From assembly GCF_022965805.1 (NCBI RefSeq), contig NC_133115.1, positions 37,181,528-37,245,527 of the forward strand: 64,000 bases of DNA, given 5' to 3'. This document shows, piece after piece, positions 1 to 11,973 of the stretch. Below the pieces are notes generated by a model, which worked only from the letters and a program-made list of their open reading frames with translations, searched no databases and was not told the origin of the DNA. Numbering within the stretch: the first letter of the stretch is position 1; each line of letters starts with the position of its first letter. The position numbers were made by a program, and so were the translations under genes. Source of the stretch: Primulina eburnea (taxonomy: Eukaryota > Streptophyta > Magnoliopsida > Lamiales > Gesneriaceae).

Positions 1-840
1 ACACACTGAGATTCCAAGATTTTAAAAAAAGTCAGTGATTACAATTCGGCGATGTATAGAATAATCTCGCAATTAAAATTTTGTGGACATGAGGTCACAG
101 AATCTGAGATGCTTGAAAAAACATTTTCCACATTTCATGCATCAAATATTACTCTACAACAACAATATAGAGTACTTGGATTTGCGAGATATTCTGAGCT
201 CATCGCCTGTCTTCTTGTGGCAGAAAAGAACAACGAGCTATTAATGAAAAATCATCAGTCCCGACCCACTGGATCAACAGCATTTCCAGAAGTAAATGCT
301 GTAAGTAAAAATGAATTTATACCTGGAAACCAAAATCAATTTCAAAGACAAGGTTTTGGTCGAGGTCGAGGTCGAGGTCGTGGACGTGGACGTGGACGTG
401 GACGTGGAATTGGTCGTGGTCGTGTATGCGACCGTGGTTTTGAAAATAATAGAGATAGTTATAACTCATCTCAAAAGAGCGTCCCAAACCATCCACAGAA
501 AAGACATCATGAGAATACAAGTGTTAATGAGAATCACTCAAAAAGATATGAAAGTTCTTGTTACAGATGTGGTACTCCAGGACATTGGTCCAAAGTTTGT
601 CGAGCCCCTGAGTACCTTTGTAAACTTTATAAAGAATCATTAAAGGGGAAAGAAAAGGAGACCAACTTCACTGAACGCAGTGACCGTTTGAGTGATTCAA
701 CTCATCTTGATGCTGGTGATTTTATGAATGATTTATCTGGAAATGATCAACATGTTGGTGGGATAGAAATGAACAATTTTGATGCTGCAGATTTTCTCAA
801 TGATTTTTCTGAAAATGAACAATATAGTGGTAGAATATAA
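1..840 (+). pseudogene. copia Gag, C-terminal part, frameshifted near its left edge
   Basis: This is the structural (nucleocapsid) protein of the element. From position 52 an open frame gives 262 residues. The first ~80 resemble the end of the plant copia Gag (UBN2) domain. An Arg-Gly repeat tract follows at about residues 100-125, and then a CX2CX4HX4C zinc knuckle near residue 172 (cysteines coded around 560-600). Upstream of the A7 run at 24-30 the Gag-like reading continues in another frame, so a one-base insertion in the run is the likely break. The acidic C-terminus contains two similar DAxDFxND segments. The frame ends at 840, before the pol frame, and the 841-967 spacer has no supported coding. 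Confidence 0.75.
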
Positions 841-967
841 ATGTACAATAATTTGTTTTTCATGTATTCATATAATAATGTTTTATTGTACAATTATGAT
901 ATGTGTTATATTTATATATGTATTGTCAGTAATTTTATTTCATTGCATATTTTTTTGAAGTTCAAAT

Positions 968-1414
968 ATGGAAAATGCTATGAGCAAAGCTGAAGTTTGC
1001 ATACCGGATAGTGGTACAACGCACACTATCCTCCGAGATAAAAGATATTTCTTGGAACTAAAACCAACAAAAACAACGGTGAACACAATATCAGGTCCTG
1101 TAGACTTGATTAAAGGATGTGGTAAAGCACAATTTTTGTTACCTAATGGTACAAAATTTTTGATCAATGATGCTTTATATTCACCACAATCGAAAAGAAA
1201 TTTGTTGAGTTTTAATGATATATATTCCCATGGGTATGATACTCAAACAATGAATGAAGGGAATGAGAAATATATGTGTCTTATCACATATAAATCAGGA
1301 AAGAAATATGTGATTGAAAAACTATCAATGCTCCCTACTGGATTGCATTATACACATATAAGTCCCATTGAATCAAACATGGTAGTTGATAATTCCTCGA
1401 TATTAACCAATTGA
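968..1414 (+). pseudogene. copia pol: protease region up to the first stop
   Basis: The aspartic protease DSGTT motif is near residue 16, followed by the usual downstream protease core and the start of the pre-integrase domain. The frame stops at TGA 1412-1414, exactly where a conserved Trp normally precedes the HxRLGH zinc-binding motif. The next segment continues in the same frame. The simplest reading is a single G-to-A change of TGG to TGA, not a true gene end. Confidence 0.8.
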
Positions 1415-2977
1415 CATGATCGATTGGGACATTCTGGTTCAACAATGATGCGAAGAATTATAGAAAATACACATGGTCATCCACTGAAAGACCAGAAGAT
1501 CTTTCAGAATAATAAGTTTCAATGTAAAGCATGTTCTCTTGGAAAACTTATTATAAGACCATCACCAGTCAAAATCCAAACTGAATCACCAATGTTTCTT
1601 GAACGTATTCAGGGTGATATTTGTGGACCAATCCATCCACCATGTGGACCATTCAGATACTTTATGGTATTGATTGATGCCTCCAGCAGATGGTCACATG
1701 TATGTTTATTGTCAACTCGAAATGTTGCATTTGCAAGATTACTTGCTCAAATAATAAAATTGAGGAATCAATTTCCCGATTATACAATCAAGAAAATTAG
1801 ACTTGATAATGCTGGTGAATTTACTTCCCAGACTTTCAATGATTATTGTATGTCTATGGGAATCATTGTTGAGCATCCTGTTGCTCATGTACATACACAG
1901 AATAGATTGGCTGAATCATTGATTAAACGTCTGCAAATGATTGCTAGACCAATGATTATGAAAACAAAGCTCCCTATTTCTATATGGGGACATGCAATTT
2001 TACACGCTGCTTCATTAATTCGCATCAGACCAAGTGCATATCATAAATACTCCCCATTGCAGCTTGCATTTGGTAAAGAACCAGACATTTCTCATCTGAG
2101 AATTTTTGGATGTATGGTGTATGTGCCTATTGCACCACCACAACAAAAGAAAATGGGACCTCAAAGAAAGGTTGGAATTTATATCGGTTATGATAGTCCA
2201 TCAATCATTCGATATCTTGAACCTCAGACAGGAGATGTGTTCACAGCACGTTTTGCTGATTGTCATTTTAATGAGAAAATCTTCCCAATGTTAGAGGGAG
2301 AACAAAAACATACCGAAAAAGAAATTACATGGTATGTATCATCATTGTTACATCTGGATCCAAGAACAAAACAATGTGAAAAAGATGTACAACAAATTGT
2401 ACACTTGCAAAGAATAGCAAATCAAATACCAGATGCATTTGCAGACACAAAAGGGGTAACTAAATCATATATACATGCTGCAAATGCCCCTGCTCGAATT
2501 GAAATTCCAAAGAAACAAATGGAAGATACTCATGATGTCATTAAACGCCTGAAGCGTGGAAGGCCAGTCGGTTCCAAGGATAAAAATCCTCGAAAAAGAA
2601 AATTTATAGAGAAACATGATGATCACAAAATAGAGAATGTTGTTCCTGAAGAAACACATGATGATGAAAATGTTCTGTCAGAACCACAAACTGACGAGAA
2701 TCATGAAATCTCTATCAATTACATTAATACTGGAAAAATATGGAACCAAAAAGATATAGATGAAATTGATGATATATTTTCTTATAATGTGGCAATCGAC
2801 ATCATAAATGATAATGAAGATCATGAACCAAAATCTTTTGGTGAATGTAAAAATCGGCAGGACTGGATAAAATGTAAAGAAGCCATCCAGGTTGAATTGG
2901 ATTCGCTAAATAAACGTAATGTTTTTGGACCTATAGTCCTTACACCTGAAGGTGTAAAACCTGTTGGATACAAATGA
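1415..2977 (+). pseudogene. copia pol: integrase region between the two stops
   Basis: The segment starts with the His-rich part of the HHCC zinc finger (HDRLGH), followed by a CxxC motif around 1530. The DDE core follows: QGDICGP near 1612, RLDNAGEF near 1800 and the AESLIKR region near 1910. The catalytic Asp of 'RLDN' is kept, and the usual 'NG.AER' is changed to 'NRLAES'. A basic C-terminal tail with a GRPVGSKD motif around 2560 is typical of copia integrases. The frame ends at TGA 2975-2977, again at the place of a conserved Trp at the start of reverse transcriptase. Confidence 0.8.
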
Positions 2978-4435
2978 GTTTTTATTCGAAAGCGAAATGA
3001 GAAAAATGAAATAGTAAGATATAAAGCTCGACTTGTTGCACAGGGTTTTTCTCAAAGGCCTGGAATTGATTATGAAGAAACGTATTCTCCTGTGATGGAT
3101 GCAATTACGTTTCGGTATTTGATTAGTTTGGCAGTATCTGAAAATTTAGAAATGCGTCTTATGGATGTTGTTACAGCTTACTTATATGGATCACTTGATA
3201 GTAATATATATATGAAAATCCCTGAAGGATTTAAGATGCCTGAAGCACAAAGTTCAAAACCCAGGGAATGTTATTCTGTGAAATTACAAAGATCATTATA
3301 TGGGTTAAAGCAATCAGGTCGAATGTGGTATAATCGACTAAGTGATCACTTGATGAAAAAGGGATATGTAAATAATTCAATATGCCCTTGTGTTTTCATT
3401 AAGAAAACAACATCCGGATGCGTAATTATTGCTGTATATGCTGATGATTTAAACATCATTGGAATGAATAAGGAAATTCAAGAAGTTGTGTCATACTTGA
3501 AGGAAGAATTTGAAATGAAAGATTTTGGAAAAACCAAGTATTGCCTGGGTTTACAAATTGAACAAAAAGAATGTGGAATGTTTGTTCACCAGACAAATTA
3601 TACAGAAAAGATCCTTAAACGTTTTAATATGGATAAAGCAAATCCTTTAAGTACTCCAATGGTTGTTAGATCATTAAACATAGAAAAGGATCCATTCCGT
3701 CCATGTGAAGATGATGAAGATATTCTTGGTCCAGAAGTACCATATCTAAGTGCCATCGGTGCCCTTATGTACCTTATAAATTGTACAAGGCCTGATATAT
3801 CTTTTGCCGTGAATCTGTTGGCAAGATTTAGCTCATATCCAACAAAGAGACACTGGAACGGAATTAAACATATATTCCGTTATCTACGAGGAACAACAGA
3901 CTTGGGACTTTTGTATTCAAAAGATGCTAATCCAAGTATAATTGGTTATGCCGATGCTGGATACTTATCTGATCCACACAAGGCACGTTCCCAAACTAGA
4001 TATGTATTTACTCGTGGAGGCACTGCAATATCTTGGCGTTCACAGAAACAAACGCTCGTAACAACTTCATCAAATCATGCCGAGATTATTGCACTACATG
4101 AAGCAAGTCGTGAATGTGTGTGGTTAAAATCAATGACCCAACATATCCAAATTTCATGCGGATTATCATTTGATGAGAAGCCTGTGATACTATATGAAGA
4201 TAATGCTGCATGTGTTGCTCAAATGAAAGAAGGATACATAAAAAGCGACAGAACTAAACATATTCCTCCTAAGTTCTTCGCATTCACCAAGGAGCTTGAG
4301 AAGAATAAATGTATTGATGTTTGTCACATTCAATCAAGTGAAAACTCATCAGATCTCTTCACAAAGGCACTACCTACGTCAATATTCAGAAAACACATAT
4401 ATAATATTGGGATGCGCAATCTACGAAATTTGTGA
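2978..4435 (+). pseudogene. copia pol: reverse transcriptase and RNase H
   Basis: In the same frame as the upstream pol pieces. The RT fingers are readable from 2978, the catalytic YADD box is near 3440, SLYGLKQ near 3297, and the RNase H domain follows from about 3940 (YADAGY, then the Glu and Asp positions). The open stretch 3092-4435 has no further break. YADD replaces the more common YVDD. Because of the upstream stops this part could not be made as one polyprotein. Confidence 0.85.
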
Positions 4436-4599
4436 AGAGTTGTTCGTGTCAACATGAGGGGGAGTTCACGTGACTGCACTCTTTTTCCCTTACTATGGTT
4501 TTTATCCCAATGGGTTTTTCCTAGTAAGGTTTTTAACGAGGCAGTACAAAACACGTAATGAAGACATCATCGTATCATGATCATCATCACAAGGGGGAG

Positions 4600-4871
4600 T
4601 GTTGAAATAATATATTTTAATATGGAAAAGTAATAGTTGAATATTTGAATGTTGAAAATAAGAGTTGTAAAGTTAGAAATTTGTGTGTGATGATGTAGGT
4701 AATGATGTATTTTATTTTTGGATTATGTGTAATGAAACTCTATAAATAGATATCTCATTTGTGAAGAAAATCACAATTGAGTAGAGAGAAAAATATTATA
4801 AAGTGTGTAGTTTAATAAATTTTGAGAGTTTGAGATTTTTACTTTTTACCATAAATTTTTACTTTTTCACA
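4600..4871 (+). repeat. 3' LTR of the first copia element
   Basis: The LTR begins with TGTTGAAAT directly after the purine tract. A TATAAATA box lies at 4741-4748. The end at TTCACA (4871) is a best guess, because the 5' LTR is not available for comparison and no target-site duplication can be checked. Confidence 0.55.
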
Positions 4872-5133
4872 ACCGTTTCAAGAATAACTTTCAAATGAAG
4901 TGATATATTAAACGGGTTTCTCTTATCGAATTGGGAGATCATTATTTCTTTAGTTTAAAGGTCGATGTATCGATGCTAAAATAATATATTGTTTCCCTAA
5001 AAATTAAGAAACTCCAAGCTTTCTAAAATATGATTATTTTACTCTCAAAAATTCCTCAAAGGTTTGTTTGTGGAAATAAGAATGAGTCATGATTTCTTCC
5101 TCCAAATCAAACGCTCTCTCTTTTTCTTTCTTG

Positions 5134-5140
5134 TATATAA
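5134..5140 (+). promoter_or_regulatory. TATA box of the ERT2-like gene
   Basis: TATATAA stands in a pyrimidine-rich context 240 bases before the start codon. It implies transcription from about 5165 and a 5' leader of about 215 bases. Confidence 0.5.
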
Positions 5141-5380
5141 ACGCCTCACGCAATCTCCAGAGAAAATTCCCAACTCTCTCGGGTTTCTGGATTCAAGACA
5201 AGTCATTAGTTTTCTGTCTAATAATAATTTGTAGTGTTGGATATATCTTCTTCACTAGATGTCCGTACGGTAAGCCAAACATTCGAGATGGGGTTTTACT
5301 CAGAAATTTCATGTCGCAGTAGCCAACATATAGAATCTCAGCGCTGATGTGAGTTTCATATTGGATCTGCTACTCTCACT

Positions 5381-6790
5381 ATGCCATTCCCATCGAAGAA
5401 GGTGAAGAGTGCGAGAATTTCTCGATTGCTGAACGATCATCTGCACAAGTCTCAGAATGGCTCCTCGCTTGTGGTGGAAACCGGGTTTCCGACATCCCTA
5501 ATCGATCTATTCATCAAGAATCGAGAAAAGTTGCTAAAATCATCCAATAAAAAGCGTGCATCTTCTTTATCTGTACCGTCCCTGAATGATGATGACGATC
5601 CGGTGATTGCAGGATCGCCTACTCTTTTACCATCTCCTCCGCAGTCACCCTCTTGTATGAATTCACAGGTAATTGCAGGATTGCCTTTAAATTGTTCTTC
5701 TCCCTTGCGAAGCGCCTCGATTTTGCACTTGCCTTTGGGTGTGAATGAAATCGACGAGGGAGTTCGTGATGGTGGTGGAGCTGAGAGGAGGTGTTCTGTT
5801 GAAAGGGTTGTGGATGCAAAAGGAATTATCTTGGTGGCAGTAAAAATATTTTTGGTGGCTGTTTTGGCGTTAGGGGCAAAGAGACTAACATTAGGAATTA
5901 CCATGTCTGCGTTCTTGTTGTGTTTCCTTGAGTGTGCAGGGAAACATCTGCGTGAATTGTTGAAGCCATGTTCAAAGGCTAAAGGGTGGTTGACTTCGAT
6001 TGTGCCAAAGGTGCGGAAATTAAGATACAAGGATGATAGAGTAGACCAGAAGAAAGGTGGTGCATCGTTGTGGAAGGAGCGGCAAGAGGGATTTACGAGA
6101 CCAGATCCTTCTTTAAAGTGCTGTGAATCAAGGCATCAGACTCGAAAGATTGAAATCGAGAAACCAAATCAATATCCGATTACTTTTTTTGATGAAATAC
6201 AACCAGAGAAGGAAATAATGGAGGATTCCTGTTTTAAAGGGACGTTGAGGAATCAGGAAAATGACTCAAATGAGATGGTGATTGGGAAAGAAAAGTCTCT
6301 CTTTGAATCTCGGAAAGATAAAATAAAATCAAAGATGAAGTTATTTGTACCAAAGAAATTTCGGAGTTTAAGAAAAGAACACAACTTTAGAAGGTTAAAA
6401 GTCGTTCAAGAGGATAAAGTTGCCGTGTGTGAAGAACATGGAATGGAAGGATGCGTGGATGAAGGGGAATCAGAGACTACTAGCAGATCATCATCTACTT
6501 CAAGCGGAAGATTCAAAGAAGAAGATGTCATGGATTCAATTTATGCAGTTGGTGGTTTGCGGGAGATTGATGAGGAAGTAGCCACAGACAAGGAAGTGGG
6601 GGGCAAGGAAACAGAATCTGCAATGAGTTGGAGTTACTTCGTGCTCTGTTCTACTGTTCTTATTGGACTCATTGGGGGTCGTGCGTTTGCACTCTTGCTC
6701 ACCTTATCGTGGTTTCTTGTGTTGAAATTAAGCAAAACAATGACTAGGTACAGAGAGGTGATAAAGTCTGTTGATGACAGGTCTGGTTAG
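5381..6790 (+). CDS. ERT2: ERT2-like ethylene-regulated nuclear protein, intronless
   Basis: The intact 469-residue frame starts at the first ATG after a plausible leader. The N-terminus is basic and carries the block VETGFPTSLIDLFIKNR (about residues 32-48), which I recognise from plant proteins annotated 'ethylene-responsive nuclear protein / ERT2'. The middle is Ser/Pro-rich and acidic. Two strongly hydrophobic stretches, residues ~147-187 and ~415-455, each look like one or two membrane spans, so the 'nuclear' label may not fit and membrane association should be considered. A Lys/Arg-rich cytosolic-type linker separates them. The biochemical function is unknown. The neighbouring FAH gene supports the identification, because ERT2 and FAH2 are adjacent in Arabidopsis as I recall. 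Family membership is fairly sure; function is not. Confidence 0.7.
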   Translation: MPFPSKKVKSARISRLLNDHLHKSQNGSSLVVETGFPTSLIDLFIKNREKLLKSSNKKRASSLSVPSLNDDDDPVIAGSPTLLPSPPQSPSCMNSQVIAGLPLNCSSPLRSASILHLPLGVNEIDEGVRDGGGAERRCSVERVVDAKGIILVAVKIFLVAVLALGAKRLTLGITMSAFLLCFLECAGKHLRELLKPCSKAKGWLTSIVPKVRKLRYKDDRVDQKKGGASLWKERQEGFTRPDPSLKCCESRHQTRKIEIEKPNQYPITFFDEIQPEKEIMEDSCFKGTLRNQENDSNEMVIGKEKSLFESRKDKIKSKMKLFVPKKFRSLRKEHNFRRLKVVQEDKVAVCEEHGMEGCVDEGESETTSRSSSTSSGRFKEEDVMDSIYAVGGLREIDEEVATDKEVGGKETESAMSWSYFVLCSTVLIGLIGGRAFALLLTLSWFLVLKLSKTMTRYREVIKSVDDRSG

Positions 6791-8259
6791 AAATTTTGAA
6801 TCCCTTTTCTTACAGAAGCTTCTGGTTTCAACTTCTTGTTCTTTGTTTTTTTTTCCTATTTTTTTGGATGTGCTCTTTCGGCTTCAGATGGTTATTCAAC
6901 CTTTTGTTGGCCACTGAATCGGGGTGTTGTGGCTTTCACCTGTAAATTTATAGATAAAAGGATCATAATGTTACTTATTCGAAAAGTTGCTATAGTTTTC
7001 TAGTATGTGTTTCTTTTTTAATTTTAATGGACAATTTTTTACATCCGTAACAAGTACATTCTCCGCTTACATGTTGGTTCTATCTTAGTTTGATTGGGAA
7101 TGTAAATTCATAGTGAAACAACATGAACTCGTATTTATGGTTAAGGTTGGAAACCTGTGAGATACCATCACGCCATTGTTGTAGTAAAGTTGCTTTATTT
7201 GCCTTTTGTTTCCCCATTTCTTCTTCCACTCTTCCCTAGATTATAGGTTTAGTTGCGTCTTGGTGTGTGGCCTTGCTTTTGCTGCTCTATCTGCGTGACT
7301 GCCCAACAATACAGTTGGTGACAATTACTACAAGAGAAATCTTTTGCGTGTAACTTTTATAGGTTTAATTTTGCTCTTTCCCCTGCAGAAATTATCAAAC
7401 AAACGGAGTTTCTCGTGATAGTGACAGTGGCACTGTTTTTTGTTTTTCTGTTTTTACAATGGGGTGGGAGTGGGGGTGGGTGATTATCTATTACTATATG
7501 CATATCTTGTTGAATGCAAGTACTGTTTCTCTGCTAATGAGACGCGCATTGGCGAGTTCTAAATTCAGGTTGCCCTTGTTGTTTGTTCTTCATGTTAATG
7601 TTGCCCTGAGTGGACCCTTGAGTCCATAAGTGAGAATCTGTCCCTTTCTATAGGGATATTGAATAATGTATCTTTAATTACCCCTTGAAACTCATGGGGA
7701 AAAGACAAAAGATTTCGTTGAAGTCGAAAGCATTCTCTACGTTTTAGAAAAGTGTGATTCTTTTAAGTAAAAAAATGGCGAGCCTCACGGGCCTTTTAGA
7801 TGCGACCTTCGCAGTTGACCGTGCTCCACGTTTAACACACTAGACTAGATCTGGTTCTTGTTCTTATTATGAATATAGATATGTATCTACAAAATATTGT
7901 CAGTTGTTAAATTATGGCTTAATTAGTTTAATTAAGATTTATATTTTTAAGTGATTAAAAAATATTTAGTTAGTTCCCGCGCGTGATCAACATAAACTTG
8001 AACTCAAATATAATTAGTATAACATCGCTTGACTGACTACTCTATCAGATGCATTAAAAAGGAAACTATAATCCGAAATGTAAACATTTAAACAATCTTA
8101 CATTAGCATGCAAAATAAACATTGCGTTCATATACGTATGTTGGTCTCCTGACTTTATGAAATAAATAAAAAAAATATGAAATTAAATCGAAGGATCATG
8201 TTCAAGTTTCTTGCATGTGTTTAATTATTGTCATGTCGAGTATCTAATATATCTGCCAA
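6791..8259. other. intergenic, no gene seen
   Basis: This stretch holds the 3' untranslated region of the ERT2-like gene (T-rich to about 7020) and then unique-looking AT-rich sequence. No ORF with recognisable domains, tRNA or transposon end was seen. Confidence 0.6.
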
Positions 8260-8987
8260 TTAATTATATGACGTCGCTTGCAGCTTGTTGATTACCGACT
8301 TGTCCACCTGGAAAGCCTTGGCCAAAACGTGGACTTTTATAGGCGGATTCGACCCGAAAATGGCGTTGGCAATAGCTATCACACCAGGATTTTGACTGCT
8401 CAAAAAGGCCATGGTGACAGCATTCCCTTGTCCGATGTTTTCTTGGAAATGAATAAGCCCGAATGGGAAGACAAACACATCACCCTTTCGAAGTACTTCG
8501 GAAACGAGACGGTTTTTGGGATCTGATGTCACGAAGCCCGCGAGTACTGTCCCTTCTAGCACAATGAGAATCTCGGAGGCGCGTGGGTGGTGGTGGGGTG
8601 GGACGACCCCACGAGGGGCATAGTCGACTCTTACCGTGGAGATGCCGAGGGTGTTGAGGCCTGGAATTTCATTCACCGTTGGTCGGTTTATGAAAGATCC
8701 CAATGGATTCGAAGTGTTCCCTCGTACCTGAAGGCCTCTAAAAAAAAAGTGATCTGCGGTCACTTGCTTGGGGTCTAGGCAAGGAAATCCGTTCACTCTA
8801 ACTGCAAGACATGAGACACATTAACCACAAATATATCAGGAGCGCAAAAACAAATTACTCATAAAATATTACCTGTACTTTTGAAGTCGGCAACACAAAA
8901 ATCTTGAAGGGGACTAGGCTCGTGGGCTTGGGCTAGGGTACCAAGAGTTAATGCTAAGAGAGTTAGGGTTAGCATGAACTTAGCCAT
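8260..8987 (-). CDS. germin-like protein (cupin), two exons, 218 aa
   Basis: This is a secreted, manganese-type cupin of the apoplast; family members act as superoxide dismutase or oxalate oxidase, and which applies here is not visible. Exon 1 is 8987-8873, with a GT donor at 8872-8871. Exon 2 is 8801-8260, after a TTGCAG acceptor ending at 8802. The joined frame is exact. A signal peptide covers residues 1-21. Cys31 and Cys46 are the family's disulfide pair. Germin box 1 has the ligands His108, His110 and Glu115 in [10 protein letters not shown], and box 2 has His156 in [10 protein letters not shown]. All four metal ligands are kept, and one NTS glycosylation site is at Asn67. Length and the single early intron are typical. 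It looks functional. Confidence 0.93.
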
Positions 8988-9051
8988 CTAATTTTAATTC
9001 CTACTACTGCAGATTGTAATGTATTTGATGCATGCTGGAGTTCTTTCTTAA

Positions 9052-9059
9052 TTTATAAG
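9052..9059 (-). promoter_or_regulatory. TATA box of the germin-like gene
   Basis: On the minus strand the sequence reads TTATAAAT about 65 bases before the start codon at 8987, a normal distance for a plant gene with a short leader. Confidence 0.55.
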
Positions 9060-9590
9060 ATAACAATGAAAGACAAAGTCAAATCTACGGGATTTTTTCC
9101 TTGCACAAATGAAATAAAGAATATTTACGTTACACTTGTTTTAACCATGGACAAAGATCAAGGATTGATGGGAAAATATAATAATTGATTAAATTGCCAA
9201 GTCTAGCTACTATGCATGCAACGACCCGGTTAAAATATTTCGTTCAACTACACAAATGGATTTGTGGCAAATTATATAATAATTTATATTATGGACTAGC
9301 TAATAGACAAATAAAACATGCATGAACAATTCTAAGTCTTCACTCGACCTTTTCAACTTGCTTTTGGTCATGTAGTAGATGTTCCATTTGAAGATAAAAA
9401 TTAATTAGGGACATGCATTTCAAATGACAAAACTATCTTAAATGCAAAATACAAGGATAATTTTGTCATACATTTTATAACCTACATTTTCAAAAAATTA
9501 GTGCATCTCATTAAAAATATTATCTCATGAGTTTACTACCTTTTTCTTCTGGTACTAAAAGTCTTTATGTTTAAGGTAAGAAGAAGAAGA
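9060..9590. other. intergenic, shared upstream region
   Basis: AT-rich sequence between the divergent germin-like and FAH genes. No ORF or repeat structure was recognised. Confidence 0.5.
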
Positions 9591-9591
9591 C

Positions 9592-9636
9592 TGGCCCATA
9601 CATTGGAATCTGGGAAGTTTTGATTAAAAGGCCCAC
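9592..9636 (+). promoter_or_regulatory. GGCCCA site II-type elements upstream of FAH
   Basis: Two GGCCCA motifs (in TGGCCCAT and AGGCCCAC) lie about 150-200 bases before the inferred start of transcription. Such motifs are known TCP-bound site II elements in promoters of growth-related plant genes. The link to FAH is inference. Confidence 0.4.
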
Positions 9637-10209
9637 AAATGGAGAGCCCATTTCGGATGGAATATTCTGTCAAATATCGAGCTGTACACCAGCCTGGCAA
9701 CCGAACGCGAATGTTTTGGCCGATTCCCCCATATCAGCGGTCACGATCTTTTCAAAATATAATGCTTGCTCGTGATTCTTCTTCTATTTTGAGAATTCCA
9801 TAGATTTCCTTTCAAACAATTGCAACTGCACTGGGCTTCAACTTCCTCGCCGTGAGTGAGACAGCTCTCGGCTAAAGTTCAAGATTTGATCGGCATTGTA
9901 CTATTGGGTTACTTTCCTTTCTCGTGATCTGTGGTTTCTTTCAGAATTCTAGCTTTTCGTTTTTCTGATTTTTCCAATGTTTTGTCAGGGAAAGGGATAA
10001 TGTTAATGTGGATGGCTATGACTACTAAATGCTCTAGCTTTGAATGTTTTGGATTACGTTATTTTTTTTCATCTACATTCGATGCTAAAGTTATTTACTC
10101 GAGTAAATGTCGTGAGTTTATGCTCCATTCTTCTTATGTCGATTTATTCAACTAATATGAAAATAACATGTTTTCTCTGTACGATGAAAGTGGAACAAGT
10201 CTTCATCTC

Positions 10210-11899
10210 TGAAGGGAAATATATTTTCGTTATTTAATTGATATAATTTATTATCTTAAATAATTTCTCTAATATTATCTTTCCTTGTTGATTTGATTGA
10301 GTATAATAATTAATTGTGGTTTTGCCTATCTAGATAATTATGTTAAGATTTTATTGTGATATAATAACTTCCTTTAAGTCTAGTTTCATTTTTGATAAGA
10401 TTATGTGGAATATTGGATTTTACTTTCTAGATATTATCTTTGTGTTAAATATCTTCTAGATATAATATATATGATACTGATTTACATGATATGATACTAT
10501 CATAGTTGTCAAGGGCGCAAGGCGCACCGAGGCGCACAAGGGCTCAGGAGCCTGAGGCGCAAGGCGCAAGGCGAGACGCGCGCCTTACCGACGCAAGGCG
10601 CACATTTTTTATTTTTTAAAAAAATATATTTATCTTAGAATAATATATTAAAATATAAAATAATTAAGTCACAATGTCACAGAAAACAACAAATAATTAA
10701 TAAGTTCATAATAATAAGTAACACGATTAAATTCTTCAATCATCCACACTTCTGTAATTCTGTTAAGTCTGCACACTTATGCTCTTGTCGTCTTCTGATA
10801 TTTAATTTGTCAACTGGGCTGCTAGGGTTTAAGGTTGGGTTGACCTTTTACATTTTAAGTTAATATTAAAAAAAACAGAGTTACTGAATTTTTTTTTAAA
10901 AAAAACAATCTCCGGCGCGCCTAAGGCGCGCCCGAGAGGCCTTCCAAGGCGAGCCCAGGCGCGCGCCTGGTCTCGCCTTTGTAAATAGTTGCGCCTGGGA
11001 TTTCCCCAGGCGCAACGCCCGCGCCTGGTGGCGCCTCTCGCCTTGAGGCGAGAGGCGCTCGCCTTTGACAACTATGGATACTATTGATATGTTTCTAATA
11101 GAATTATTGTTTACCATACCTTATAGATTTCTTTATGGAAGATAAACTCTAGGAGAGATGAAAGCTATACATAAGAGGTGATCAACGTGAGGTGATAGAA
11201 GGTGTATAGAGAGAAGATTGTAGAGAGAGACTAAGATAAATTCATAGAGTTTTAGTGGAGGAGTTTTTTTGTGGGAAAGTTTTCGTGTGAGGTTCTTGGA
11301 ATTCTTTGTGGGAAAGTTTTCTTGGTGGTCTCTCTTCCTCGGTCAATATTCACTCAATTGTGCACGTTCAGAAATTCTGAGAAAATCCTATTCAAGATAC
11401 GTTCTGTGTTTTGAAGAGTGTTGATCCCGTGTTGCTCTGAATGTTGCCAACATCTACAGACAACATCCGTAACGATGTTGACTGAAGATTACATCTAATT
11501 GATCGTGTTTTTCGGGATCAAGTTTTGCTTTCTTGTTCACGTTTTAATATTGTTGGTTGTTTTAGAAAGCTTTATTTTCTCAACTTGTTGAGGAAATTGA
11601 TTTTTGTAATAATCACTAGTGATAGGTTTTTGTGTAAACGGTTTGGTTTTCTAGTGATTAATTTTTGCCATAAGGCACCACACAAGTATTTATATTTGTG
11701 CATATTAATCTTGTTCATCTATTTATTTAAAGTGAATTTGTGTTATAAAAGCTAATTTTCCGCTGCGTGTAGATGTTGTCCGAGATGTTGTAACATCTGG
11801 CACAACATTTAATTCTGATAAAACACGAATTTACTGTTTTACATCATATTCTGATATTTTCATTATTTTCGATATCTGTCGGACAAAATAAACCTAACA
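10210..11899 (+). repeat. 5' LTR of the Sirevirus-like element, interrupted
   Basis: The same sequence as 15518-16621 apart from scattered substitutions and a 576-bp insertion plus 8-bp duplication. Without these it is 1,106 bases against 1,104 in the partner. Confidence 0.92.
10501..11076. mobile_element. 576-bp non-autonomous TIR element, hAT-like, in the LTR
   Basis: The ends are inverted repeats: CATAGTTGTCAAGGGCG at the left matches the complement of the right end with one difference. The flanks carry an exact 8-bp duplication, GATACTAT (10493-10500 and 11077-11084). The other LTR shows the empty site. The outer ~100 bases on each side are rich in GGCGC motifs and the centre is AT-rich without coding. 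An 8-bp duplication is the hAT hallmark; the family assignment is inference. Confidence 0.85.
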
Positions 11900-11973
11900 A
11901 GTGGTATCAGAGCCAACTCTTGATATACTAAGTGCTGATTCTGGTTTTTATTTTGCTTTGACAAAAATATTTA

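Larger units (their letters stand above)
1..4871 (+). mobile_element. Ty1/copia LTR retrotransposon, 5' part outside the window
   Basis: The order Gag zinc knuckle, protease, integrase, reverse transcriptase, RNase H identifies Ty1/copia. The 5' LTR and the start of gag lie before position 1. A purine-rich tract at 4591-4599 precedes a TG that starts the 3' LTR. The pol reading frame is interrupted by two in-frame TGA codons (1412-1414 and 2975-2977). Gag also appears shifted by one base in an A7 run at 24-30. It is a dead, fairly old copy. Confidence 0.9.

Noticed and set aside
5089..5322. 77-codon frame upstream of the ERT2-like gene
   Set aside because: It starts before the TATA box and has no domain; it is leader and promoter sequence.
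5452..6030. 192-codon minus frame
   Set aside because: Shadow of the ERT2-like gene on the opposite strand.
10829..11117. Arg-rich minus-strand frames
   Set aside because: They are the GGCGC-rich arm of the TIR element.
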